In this document: positions 39,501-46,500 of the stretch, piece by piece
Layout: every line of letters begins with the position of its first letter
How positions within the stretch are numbered: the stretch's first letter is position 1
Assembly: GCA_017443515.1 (NCBI GenBank)
Contig: JAFRXM010000018.1
Location: 1 to 48,232, forward strand
Length of the DNA stretch: 48,232 nucleotides
Origin: Bacillota bacterium
GTDB taxonomy: Bacteria > Bacillota > Clostridia > Peptostreptococcales > Anaerovoracaceae
Direction: 5' to 3'
Translations under genes and position numbers: made by a program
Notes under the pieces: generated by a model
What the model saw: the letters and a program-made list of their open reading frames with translations, nothing else
Databases searched by the model: none
Told to the model about the DNA's origin: nothing

Positions 39501-41610
39501 AATGGGATTCTATATGAATTTCATTCTTGAGAAAGGCGTGACATACTACTTTGCGATCAGTGCCAGGGCTTATGGCGAATCGTCTGTTTCAACATCTGTC
39601 CTGCTTAGAAAACATAACATGAACGGCTTCACCGCGAAAGTGAAATATGATGATACGTATAATGTCATCAGCAGCGGAGGAAGCTATTACGAAACGGTAT
39701 TCGGAGTCGAACCGGGCGGCAGCATAGTCCTTCAGGTGGAGGCTCACGCAGACAGCGGCAAACTCCATTATGAATGGTGGAACTACAGCGATATTGCCGG
39801 AGTTCAGGAGGACACCGCAGAAGGCAGCAAGTACACCATCAGTGGTATTACTAAAGGATTCGGGGCGGAATGCTATGTATATGACGACTTTGGAAATAAT
39901 ACATACGTGTACATACGTGTCGAACTGGACAACAAGCTGGAAGCTGTAGCCAAGACTCCTGACGTCCAGACGATAAACGAAAATGCATCTGCCACCATGA
40001 CAGTTGAGGCTACAGCAGGCACAGGAAATGTGTACTATGCATGGTTCTACGGAGACTCCGATGATCCTGTAGCTGGCGGCAATGGACCCACTCTTACAGT
40101 CTCCGGCGTTAAAGAAGGAAGGATATACTACTGCAGAGTTACCGATGATTACGGGACGAGCCGGACTGTCTACTTCACTGTTGCAGTCGCGGGGCAGAAT
40201 GACGGTCTGCTGATATACGAGAAGAACTTCCAGGATGCTGCATTCCGTGATATCCTCCGCAGAGAATACGATGGCGACCGGGACGGCTACCTGAGCAAGA
40301 TCGAGATAGCCAATATTACAGATATGATGCTTTACAGCAGCGGGATCGGCAGCCTGGTCGGTATACACAACTTTACGGCTCTGCAGTATCTGTATGCTCC
40401 AAACAACAGCATCAGGAAACTGGATCTGAGCAAGAATACAGCGCTCAGGAGTGTCTATGTGTACAACAATGCTCTGACAGAGCTGATACTAGGAGAAAAC
40501 CCGAACCTGTCCGGACTGTACTGTTTCGGCAATGATCTGACATCTCTTGATATCAGCGGCTGCCCGAAGCTGATGCAGGCTTACAAAGAAGGAACGGTTA
40601 TCAAATTCAATGGTTATACACAGTATCAGCTGCTTCAGCCGACCGCTGAGTACTCGCTGGTTATTGACAATAACGTACAGATAGTCCAGGCGCTGAAGAC
40701 CGCTACTGTCACCGGTATAAGCCTGGATCTTCAGGACAAGATCAGCGTCCAGTTCAAGATCCAGCCCGACGACAACATGGCTTACGCGGAGCTTAGTGTA
40801 CAAAAACCCGACGGTAGTTTCGATACCCCGGTAAAGGTGGTCCTGAACAAGGCTGACACAAGTGTCTACAAGGCCAGCGAGGACAAGTTCGTAGTCAAGT
40901 ATTCCGAGATCACTACGAAGATGATCACTCAGGGCGTAAAGCTCACTGTATACGATAAGAGCGGCAATGTGATGAACATCTACCGCAAGACCAACGATAA
41001 GACCTATACCAAGGCAGATCCGCTGGTCTACAGCGCAGCCGACTGGTGCAAGGCGGCAATCGAACGCTACGGGACAGACAAGACTCAGAAGGCCGCATGG
41101 CTGGCTATGGCAGTTCTGAACCTCGGCGGAGAAGCCCAGAAGTACTTCGACAACTACAACCCGGGCAACCCGGCTAACCCGAAGGGATACCTGGCAGACG
41201 ACATGGCGTCGTTTACGAAGAACGCCGCGTATAACCAGTACATTTCCGACGCCAACGCAAAGAAGAAGGGCTATTCCGGAATGACCCTGGATCTTGCTGC
41301 AGATACCAGGCTGAGGGTAAAGTTCACAGCCAACGTAGCTGTAACAGTGGACGGCAATGCCAGGACTCTTGTGAAGGAAGGGGACAAGTATGTACTCGAC
41401 ATCACCGGCCTGAGGTGCATAGACCTGGATCAGTTCTTCACGGTAGTGTTCAAGGGAACGGATGGTTCAAACATCACCATGAGGATGTGCGCTCTTAGCT
41501 GGAGCAACGCAGCCTACGACGCTTTAAAGGCAAGCCCGAACCACCAGACCTTAAGGCTCGCCAAAGCAGTAGCGCTCTACAGCGCAGCTGCGGAAAACTA
41601 CTTCAAGTAA
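33514..41610 (+). CDS. Giant exported protein: transglutaminase-like domain, about 17 Ig-like repeats, LRR and C-terminal domain
   Basis: A 2698-residue protein. Residues 1-30 are a signal peptide (KKVFSIIMSVVMILSVF, cut near AYA-AD). A transglutaminase/cysteine-protease-like domain follows with the triad Cys315 (VVCEGYSK), His354 (PHMWNVVK) and Asp370 (LVDITNCD). From about residue 440 to 2230 come about 17 Ig-like repeats of about 85 residues, each with GxxxYQWY, then IxGAT, then YxCxVTDxYGN, then IDN. Two beta-rich insertions (about 630-730 and 1930-2030, ending RFQKHDTNG and LLRKHNMNG) resemble PPC domains. A short leucine-rich segment starts near 2232, then a C-terminal domain ending AKAVALYSAAAENYFK. 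No LPXTG motif is seen. The middle is AT-rich compared with both ends. It is probably an adhesin or surface matrix protein; the ligand is unknown. Confidence 0.82.
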   Translation: MSMKKVFSIIMSVVMILSVFTGFAPRAYAADGVTVSTQPVEGSKDLQVIRPAGATVKTVDTSKFDLPEPDALFAEYVDKAFSRSPESVRGMGSSTISGEKEALVYSKLSEMIKAVADGERASTVFELSLSDLGILKNQYTAEDLGVAALVEGGDFSQAAIDAMYALTAYDMDLVLDQLLYRLPYDLYWFDKTTGIGWEDFGLSYGVDSSGQEYVFFTGSHKVSFAVASEYAQAGQQYMVDTSVGETVQEAAQTARNMVGEFSSYSDYEKLEAYKGRICDIVSYNDAAAEDDSTPYGNPWQLIWVFDGDYNTNVVCEGYSKAFQYLCQLSDFDSPFVQCISVSGQMSGGTGAGPHMWNVVKMDDNTNYLVDITNCDSGSVGYPDLLFLKGASGSVSGGYTVSGVSYTYDDAMYNLYSNSDLELSGTDYEPGQAVDPGDNGFYAYAENYYAEWTPSSYPTLRVIANADKGELSYQWFKGNDAIVGATLSEYTVDTVSEQYTYFYCLVEDDYGHAERIEFQVTFYNEFYFSEIYPSVDGILAAPGSTLDLGAYIYTQYGGFRSEWSQYDFSSNEFKIISGASNSSYTVTVGDSNQVYRLTIYDDFGNSQYHDFFITSAANSLSAVLDETLTFDLPSGGKVITFVPDEDGYYEVLPSILTDESELFVNYEFGTIDGSNYFSSFSGSMNSEQGFVAANTYLEAGTTYYFCVYNSNYTDTIRASVRFQKHDTNGLVAYAAGTQEGYRNYYIALNESVELAVDAQANKGALHFQWFDPNGYEIENATSASFITGSINQHMVYRCQVTDDYNNSVNVWFYIYIDNGLKVYVAGTDNSREDYCVEPGSIHTLEISVEAVEKDGLSYQWYSYTNEYGDDLIEGETGTSFTTPGITEYVEYYCNVTDKFGNSDSAWFVFQIDNNFHAYAAGTEYNFNDLYVDPGEAVTLEVEVSATDMEGITYQWYNDSTIIPGATEASYTIPEINEYSYYWCRVTDKYGNWVNVSFNINIDNGLTAYEAGSNSSYVERFVAMGESLELAVDAYANNGELTYKWYKNRELIDGANTSSISTDPINGRTEYECQVVDMYGNRAYVMFIIKIDNELRAWDKDTGERDVRMTVPVGTSVSFEVEISAADTDGITYQWYKSFPTEYDYNEWRPISGATSNSYTENDITRYTELYCEVRDQYDNYYSVNYQVQIDNGLRAYVEGTHSNYSRKYVDAGQRATFTVEAYVNTGELHYQWYEDYNKIEGATSATFETPEIGGFVRFICRVSDDYDNYKEVYFEVSVNNNLRAWDKTSGGSGVTKTVAPGETLTLEVEVSATDTEGITYQWADRTDGWTLIEGATSASFTTPEIYEYNSYECVVTDKYGSTVSVYYYLGIENGLYAYPKGGYEDSNYLEVTVAPGDDAVLEVVAGADTGDITYQWRDDNWEVIREATGASYTAKNVTKAGMYTCIVKDDYGNQKEVRFAVRIDNAFKAYAKGTKDTYAYLTKKAGETAVLEVTASANTGGFTYQWYKNERVYIDASSWWYDEIVISGATGPSYTTEPLTEFEVYSCRVGDEFGNYETVRFELSVDNGLYAYAAGTRDTYKRVDVEPGEDALLEVVAGSNDPDEVFTYNWHDEYGNYIDGATSSSYLIKGVTQTKRYYCVVTDKYKNIVRVSFYVRMNNELTAYPKDRNYEIAVLPNATAELEVIASVKKGSIKYAWYKNDSNGKTLLEGQTASKIVTEPVKKSLGYICEVSDDYGSTQTIYFTVQVDNGLYAVAKDGVSGFTIKKGESVEMAVRAGALNGNIKYEWLDPDNNVVDGASTATLKTGAISEDCSYRCVVTDDFGNMKTVQFYIYLENHFDAWAETPMRNIVEYNTNVKMKVGATADTDITYEWQKFNEKTNNWDVIAEAQKDNDTNNAMFVYEYDWYRCIIRDEEGHSKTIEFEIYVISPSPVTLELDKTVDISSFPEQGYAKFIPEETGAYQIESVSDSNASSCEIYYKDENGIHDFYEWNGFSGDEMGFYMNFILEKGVTYYFAISARAYGESSVSTSVLLRKHNMNGFTAKVKYDDTYNVISSGGSYYETVFGVEPGGSIVLQVEAHADSGKLHYEWWNYSDIAGVQEDTAEGSKYTISGITKGFGAECYVYDDFGNNTYVYIRVELDNKLEAVAKTPDVQTINENASATMTVEATAGTGNVYYAWFYGDSDDPVAGGNGPTLTVSGVKEGRIYYCRVTDDYGTSRTVYFTVAVAGQNDGLLIYEKNFQDAAFRDILRREYDGDRDGYLSKIEIANITDMMLYSSGIGSLVGIHNFTALQYLYAPNNSIRKLDLSKNTALRSVYVYNNALTELILGENPNLSGLYCFGNDLTSLDISGCPKLMQAYKEGTVIKFNGYTQYQLLQPTAEYSLVIDNNVQIVQALKTATVTGISLDLQDKISVQFKIQPDDNMAYAELSVQKPDGSFDTPVKVVLNKADTSVYKASEDKFVVKYSEITTKMITQGVKLTVYDKSGNVMNIYRKTNDKTYTKADPLVYSAADWCKAAIERYGTDKTQKAAWLAMAVLNLGGEAQKYFDNYNPGNPANPKGYLADDMASFTKNAAYNQYISDANAKKKGYSGMTLDLAADTRLRVKFTANVAVTVDGNARTLVKEGDKYVLDITGLRCIDLDQFFTVVFKGTDGSNITMRMCALSWSNAAYDALKASPNHQTLRLAKAVALYSAAAENYFK

Positions 41611-41631
41611 TGAAATCCGGGACGGGATGAA

Positions 41632-41652
41632 AAACGGGGACGGTTCTCGTTT
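41632..41652. repeat. REP-like short palindromic repeat, variant stem
   Basis: Arms AAACG/CGTTT around GGGACGGTTCT. The core matches copies 1-3 but the arms differ on both sides and still pair, so the hairpin shape is kept while the arm sequence changes. Confidence 0.72.
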
Positions 41653-41675
41653 GCATTCTGGAAAATGATGGAAAC

Positions 41676-41717
41676 AAAAGGACTGGGAGGGCACATGCTC
41701 TCCCAGTCCTTTTTTCT
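41676..41717. terminator. Bidirectional terminator between the giant gene and the radical SAM gene
   Basis: A perfect 14-bp stem AAAAGGACTGGGAG / CTCCCAGTCCTTTT (41676-41689 with 41700-41713) with a 10-nt loop, between convergent genes. Confidence 0.9.
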
Positions 41718-41719
41718 AC

Positions 41720-43018
41720 CTATTTACTTTTGTTATACGTATCTATCATCGATGTGAGCAGATGATCCATCTTCAGCTGCCGTGCTTCCGGGTAACAGGA
41801 TCCGTCTATGTCCGGACAGTGCAGCAGCCTTATGCACTGCGGATACAGAGGACAGCTGCCGCATTCTAGGAGTTTCCCGTACGTCTGAGTCCAGTAGGGC
41901 ATAGCCTCCGCTCTAGGGGTGTTTTCCGCCATGCTTCCAAAACTGCTGTTCTCGTTGAAATGTTCGCAGGAATGCAGCCGCCCGTCCGGGAGTATCACTA
42001 CCTGCTTGTTGTTGTCGGCGATGCAGTTGTTGGTCTTAAGCCCCATCGGAAGAGGTGATGGCTTTGCAAGGCCAAAAGCCCTGGCTTTGTCTTCAAGCCC
42101 CCTAAGACCATCAAACAGGGCCTTCCTGCGTTCCGCATCCTCATCCATGGCGGCGTCGAACAGGGGAGTCACGTATACCCTCAGCCCGGTCTTGTCCGGA
42201 TAGCGCTTGTCCAAAACGTCCAGAAGCTCGCTAAGATCATTTATATTGGCGCGGTCCGTATTGAGTCTGATCTGGACCTTTATCCCCGCTGCAAGAAGTT
42301 TTCCGATGTTGCCGGTGACGCGCCTGAATGCGCCGCTCCTGTCGTCAACAAATGCTTTTCTTCTGTTATATATATCCTCGGTTCCGTCCAGGGTGACCTG
42401 CACGTTTTCGAGTTTCCAGAGTTCTGTGCCTTTGCGTATCAGATCGTCGTCGAACAGATAGCCGTTACTGACCATCACCGAATGAAAGTCTTTTCCGGCT
42501 TCATTAAGGCTGCTGCATATGATGTCGATGGCACGGCTGTTGAACAGCGGTTCGCCCCCGAACCAGCGGAGTTTTACAGGACCTTCTGCCGAAGTCCGGA
42601 GTATGTAGTCCGCGGCCTGGTGCGCGGTATCGTCGGACATGGTCATCTTCTCGCAGCCGAGCTCGTAGCAGTAGAAGCACCTGGCGTTGCAGTCACTGGT
42701 GGTGAGTATGGTATAAGTATCAAAGCCCGAAGACCTTGTGCTTCCGAACAGATCCAGCGCCGCGCGTATGTTGTCGCAAAGGCTTTGTTCATCCGAATCT
42801 TCAGGAACTAAAAACCCTTGCTGCGTGAGGTATTCTGCGGGCCATTCGCCGTTTTCCAGCAGTATCATCTCGCCGCTCAGGGTATTGTAGAGCAGGGTGC
42901 CGTCTTCGGCTTCTGTTTCTACGCAGTAGACGCTCTGCCTTACAGGTGCGCAGACAGGCGGCTGATCTGCGCGCATCAGCGACAGTATATTTTCAGATGG
43001 TCTGGTGATCTTTTTCAC
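41720..43018 (-). CDS. Radical SAM/SPASM peptide-modifying enzyme (candidate RiPP maturase)
   Basis: A 432-residue protein. Residues about 20-85 form a small N-terminal domain (VYCVETEAEDGTLLYNTLSG, then LTQQGFLVPE) of the type that binds leader peptides in such enzymes. The radical SAM cluster is Cys110-x3-Cys114-x2-Cys117 (CNARCFYCYE), followed by the SAM-binding LRWFGGEPLFN. The C-terminal SPASM region has at least seven Cys, including NNC, HSC, CGSC, PQC, LHC and GSC, enough for auxiliary iron-sulfur clusters. Such enzymes form thioether or C-C links in short peptides. The start is GTG at 43018 with AGAGG 6 nt upstream. The gene is divergent from the 33-residue peptide gene at 43158. The bond made cannot be told from sequence. 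Confidence 0.85.
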   Translation of the reverse strand: MKKITRPSENILSLMRADQPPVCAPVRQSVYCVETEAEDGTLLYNTLSGEMILLENGEWPAEYLTQQGFLVPEDSDEQSLCDNIRAALDLFGSTRSSGFDTYTILTTSDCNARCFYCYELGCEKMTMSDDTAHQAADYILRTSAEGPVKLRWFGGEPLFNSRAIDIICSSLNEAGKDFHSVMVSNGYLFDDDLIRKGTELWKLENVQVTLDGTEDIYNRRKAFVDDRSGAFRRVTGNIGKLLAAGIKVQIRLNTDRANINDLSELLDVLDKRYPDKTGLRVYVTPLFDAAMDEDAERRKALFDGLRGLEDKARAFGLAKPSPLPMGLKTNNCIADNNKQVVILPDGRLHSCEHFNENSSFGSMAENTPRAEAMPYWTQTYGKLLECGSCPLYPQCIRLLHCPDIDGSCYPEARQLKMDHLLTSMIDTYNKSK

Positions 43019-43053
43019 TGTTTTCCTCTTTTTTTGTGTGGTCGGTATAAAGA

Positions 43054-43081
43054 ATTATACAAAAATTTTATAAATAATCAA
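43054..43081 (-). promoter_or_regulatory. Promoter of the radical SAM gene
   Basis: On the minus strand TTGATT (43076-43081), a 16-nt spacer and TATAAT (43054-43059). Its -35 is the mirror image of the -35 of the peptide promoter. Confidence 0.68.
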
Positions 43082-43089
43082 ATAAAAAC

Positions 43090-43118
43090 TTGATTTATGT
43101 CAAATAATGGTGTAAATT
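43090..43118 (+). promoter_or_regulatory. Promoter of the short peptide gene
   Basis: TTGATT (43090-43095), a 17-nt spacer and TAAATT (43113-43118). It stands back to back with the radical SAM promoter: AATCAA (43076-43081), 8 nt, TTGATT (43090-43095). Confidence 0.65.
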
Positions 43119-43124
43119 ATCAAT

Positions 43125-43136
43125 AGTATCGATACT
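43125..43136. promoter_or_regulatory. Perfect palindrome at the expected start of the peptide transcript
   Basis: AGTATCGATACT, 12 bp, lies exactly where transcription from the peptide promoter should begin (about 43125) and before the ribosome binding site. It is a likely operator for an unidentified regulator. Confidence 0.5.
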
Positions 43137-43157
43137 TTTAGAAAGGAGTACTCTAAA

Positions 43158-43259
43158 ATGAAGGAAATCTACGAAGTAGCAGAAATGGAAGTTGTAGTTC
43201 TCAATTCTGAGGACATCATCACCAGCTCCACTTGCCCGACTGAGACAGAGGAATTCTAA
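43158..43259 (+). CDS. 33-residue peptide, candidate RiPP precursor
   Basis: Starts ATG 43158 with GAAAGGAG 9 nt upstream and ends TAA 43257-43259. The peptide begins MKEIYEVAEMEVVV, continues LNSEDIITSS and ends TCPTETEEF. The acidic, amphipathic first part looks like a leader or recognition part. The short Ser/Thr-rich end with a single Cys (Cys26) and Pro would be the modified core. Similar short peptides that begin MKK-YE and contain an EDIITTS-like stretch are common in Clostridia and usually left unannotated. It has its own promoter, a palindrome at +1 and a strong terminator, so it is a complete one-gene unit, divergent from a radical SAM/SPASM enzyme. That it is the enzyme substrate is inference; a peptide of unknown role is the alternative. 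Confidence 0.68.
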   Translation: MKEIYEVAEMEVVVLNSEDIITSSTCPTETEEF

Positions 43260-43278
43260 ACTGTCAGGAAAAGACAAC

Positions 43279-43308
43279 AAAACCGGCTCCGTTTTCGGGG
43301 CCGGTTTT
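43279..43308 (+). terminator. Terminator of the peptide gene
   Basis: A 13-bp stem, 43279-43291 with 43296-43308 (one wobble), around a TTTT loop, GC-rich in the middle and ending in TTTT. It begins 20 nt after the stop. Confidence 0.92.
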
Positions 43309-43411
43309 ACTTTGTGAAAAAACATATACAACATTGTAAATATTTGTATCGGCGGCACAAGCATGATTAGAATAATATGTTTAAAACTGATAAAAACTTC
43401 ATGTTCGTATC

Positions 43412-43440
43412 TTGCGCTTTAACACGTGAAAGTGTATAAT
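43412..43440 (+). promoter_or_regulatory. Promoter of the subtilisin-like protease gene
   Basis: TTGCGC (43412-43417), a 17-nt spacer and TATAAT (43435-43440). A second TATAAT stands at 43450-43455 and could be an alternative -10. Confidence 0.65.
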
Positions 43441-43509
43441 GATTACTCGTATAATGCCGAAAAAGTATTATTAACAAGTTCCAAATTATTTTTCATACAG
43501 GAGGTAAAA

Positions 43510-46500
43510 ATGAACAGTAGTTGGAGACGTATTCTTTCACTGCTGCTTACTCTGACACTGGTGCTCGGCCTTACGACACCGGCGTTCGCCGCAAGCAGCA
43601 GCAACAGCTCCAAGCTGAAAACTACCGTTGAAAAGGTGGAGCAGGCTTCCGCTTTAAGCAAGCAGCTCCTTTCCGGCAAAAAGGTAGAAAAGCTTGAAGA
43701 TGAACCGCTGTACAAGGACAGCGACAGAGTGCGTGTATCCATATTCCTGAGCAAAAAATCTACTCTGGATATGGGTTATGCTGCAAGCTCTATCGCCAAC
43801 AACGCCCAGGCGCAGTCCTACCGCGAAGGTCTGAAGATCGAACAGCAGACCATGCAGCAGCGCATCTCTACCCAGGCATTGGGCGGAAAGACGCTCGATG
43901 TCGTCTGGAACCTCACACTTGCGGCAAATATCATCTCCGCAAACGTTGAGTACGGCCAGATAGAAGCGATCAAAAAGGTCAGCGGCGTCAAGGACGTTGT
44001 CATCGAGACCAGGTACGAAGCTGCAGTAGCCAGCAAGGACGAGCTCGATCCCAACATGTCCGTTGCGTCCGGAATGACAGGCGGAAGCCAGGCATGGCTG
44101 TCCGGATACACCGGAGCAGGCTCTGCTCTGGCTATCGTCGATACCGGACTTGATCTTGAGCACAGGTCCTTTGACGGCGGAGCATTCGATTATTCCATCA
44201 AGAACCTCGGAAAAGAAGTCGATCTCATCACCAAGGAAGAGGTCGCTGCAGTCCTGGGTCAGCTGAATGCTTCCAAGGTCTACGAAGGCCTTAAGGTAGA
44301 CGACGTTTACCGCAGCAGCAAGGTCCCGTTCGCATTCAACTATGTTGACGGCGGACTGGATGTCACTCACAGCCAGGATACCCAGAGCGAGCACGGTTCG
44401 CACGTTGCCGGTATCGCTGCGGGAAACCGCTATGTCCCCGACGGCAAGGGCGGCTATGTTGAAGCACTCAAGGAAGTCCTCACACAGGGCGAAGCTCCTG
44501 ATGCTCAGCTGCTCGTCATGAAGGTCTTCGGCAAGGGCGGCGGCGCATACGACTCTGATTACATGGCGGCTATCGAAGATGCTATCGTTCTCGGCGCGGC
44601 ATCCACCAACCTTTCTCTCGGTTCCGGAAACCCCGGACTTACGACGACCACAGCACAGTACGAGGAGATCCTCAACAACGTAGCAAACAGCGACATGGTG
44701 CTCGTAATGTCCGCAGGCAACAGCTACTACTGGGGTTATTTCACCCAGATGAGAAACGTTGCCGGACAGGGCTATCTGTATGCTGATGACAAGAGCCTCG
44801 ATATGGTAGGTTCCCCTGGATCCTACACCAACACTCTTGCTGTAGCATCCGTCAATAACGACGGTTCTACAGGCCCCTTCATGGAAGCTTACGGAGAGCG
44901 CATCTACTACACTGAGACCAGCGGATACGGCAACGCACCGCTCGTTGGCGCCGGCGGAACATATGAGTATGTTTACATCGACAGCTACGGTGCTGAAGTC
45001 GACAATAATGATGCGTTCACCGTGAACATGTTTGACGGTATTGATCTTACCGGTAAGATCGGTATCGCAAACCGCGGAACATCTTCGTTCTACGTAAAGG
45101 CCAATGCTATCATAGGTGCCGGCGCATCCGCAGCTATCATAGCCAACAATCAGGATGGTACGATCAGCATGAACCTGACAGGGTACAAGTATAAAGCTCC
45201 TGTCGTTTCGATCACCCAGGCTGATGGTAACTTCCTCAAGACAAATGCAAGCAAGAAGGATGTCGTTACTTATACAGAGGCAGGTGCTGAAAAGACTGCC
45301 AACGTATACTACGGCACCATTACCATTTCTTCCGGCGTAGACACTGTCAAGTATGGCAGCGACTACTACACCATGAGTGATTTCAGTTCCTGGGGCATCC
45401 CCGGAGATCTCTCTCTCAAGCCCGAGATCACGGCTCCCGGAGGAGATATCTATTCCGTAAACGGCTATCACCTTGATGAAAAAGGCAACCCCGCCGGCGG
45501 ACACCAGGCATATGAGAACATGTCCGGAACCTCCATGGCAGCCCCGCAGGTCACCGGTATTGCCGCAACATTAAGGCAGTACATTGAGGAAAACGGACTC
45601 GCTGAAAAGACTGGCCTTTCCGCACGTCAGCTGGCTAACAGCCTTCTGATGTCCACCGCAAAGCCGCTCGTAGAGGAAGCTTCCGGATCCTACTGGTCGC
45701 TGCTCAACCAGGGCGCAGGCCTTGTTCAGGTTGATCAGGCCATCAATTCCAGAACATATATCGTAATGGATGATGACGCCACCGATTCCGCAAAGGACGG
45801 CAAGATCAAGGCCGAACTTGGCGAAATAGGAAAGAAGTTCGAGGTCGGATTCACTATCTACAACATGAGTGAAGAGAAGATCAACATGACTCTTCATTCC
45901 GATCTGTTCACCCAGGATATGTTCCTGTACTATGCTCTTAATACAGAAAACAAGCCTGTCGATTATGCCGAGTATCTTGATACTTATACCATACCGGTAA
46001 CTCACGATATCGACTGGACATTCGACGGTGACGCATACCTGCCCGAAAGCTACGATATCAACGGCGACGGTGAGTACAATGAACAGGATGCACAGGATCT
46101 GGTCTCCTACCTTGTAGGCAACAAGACTCCGACCGCTGACTGGAACCTTGACATCGCTGATGTCGATGCCAACAAGACTACCGATACCTACGATGCATAC
46201 CTGCTTCTTAACAAGCTCGACAGCGCATCCGTGGATGTTCCCGCAAACGGAAAAGTCCACGTCACTGCGAAGTTCGAGATCGGCGATGCAAGCTGGGATA
46301 TCGAAAGCGCTTATGGAGAAGAATTCAGTTTCGACGACATCGCCAAGTACTTCGGCGGCGATTATGTCGAAGGTCTCATCTTTGCTGAAGAAAGCGCTTC
46401 CGACGACGGCGTCATGGGTGTTGCACACTCCATTCCTGTGATTGGATACTACGGTGACTGGACTGCTCCTTCCATGTTCGACAAGGGATCTTACCTCGAT

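Noticed and set aside
34831-40190. Tandem repeats considered as a CRISPR array or DNA satellite
   Set aside because: The periodicity is at the protein level (about 85 residues, Ig-like) with diverged nucleotides inside one open frame; no short identical repeats with spacers.
43158-43259. Peptide considered as a toxin of a type I toxin-antitoxin pair
   Set aside because: The peptide is acidic and not a membrane helix, and no antisense promoter within it was seen; a modified-peptide role fits the neighbour better.
43654-45504. A 616-codon open frame on the minus strand
   Set aside because: Antisense of the subtilase, whose catalytic Asp, His, Asn and Ser are all in the plus frame; the antisense protein has no family features.
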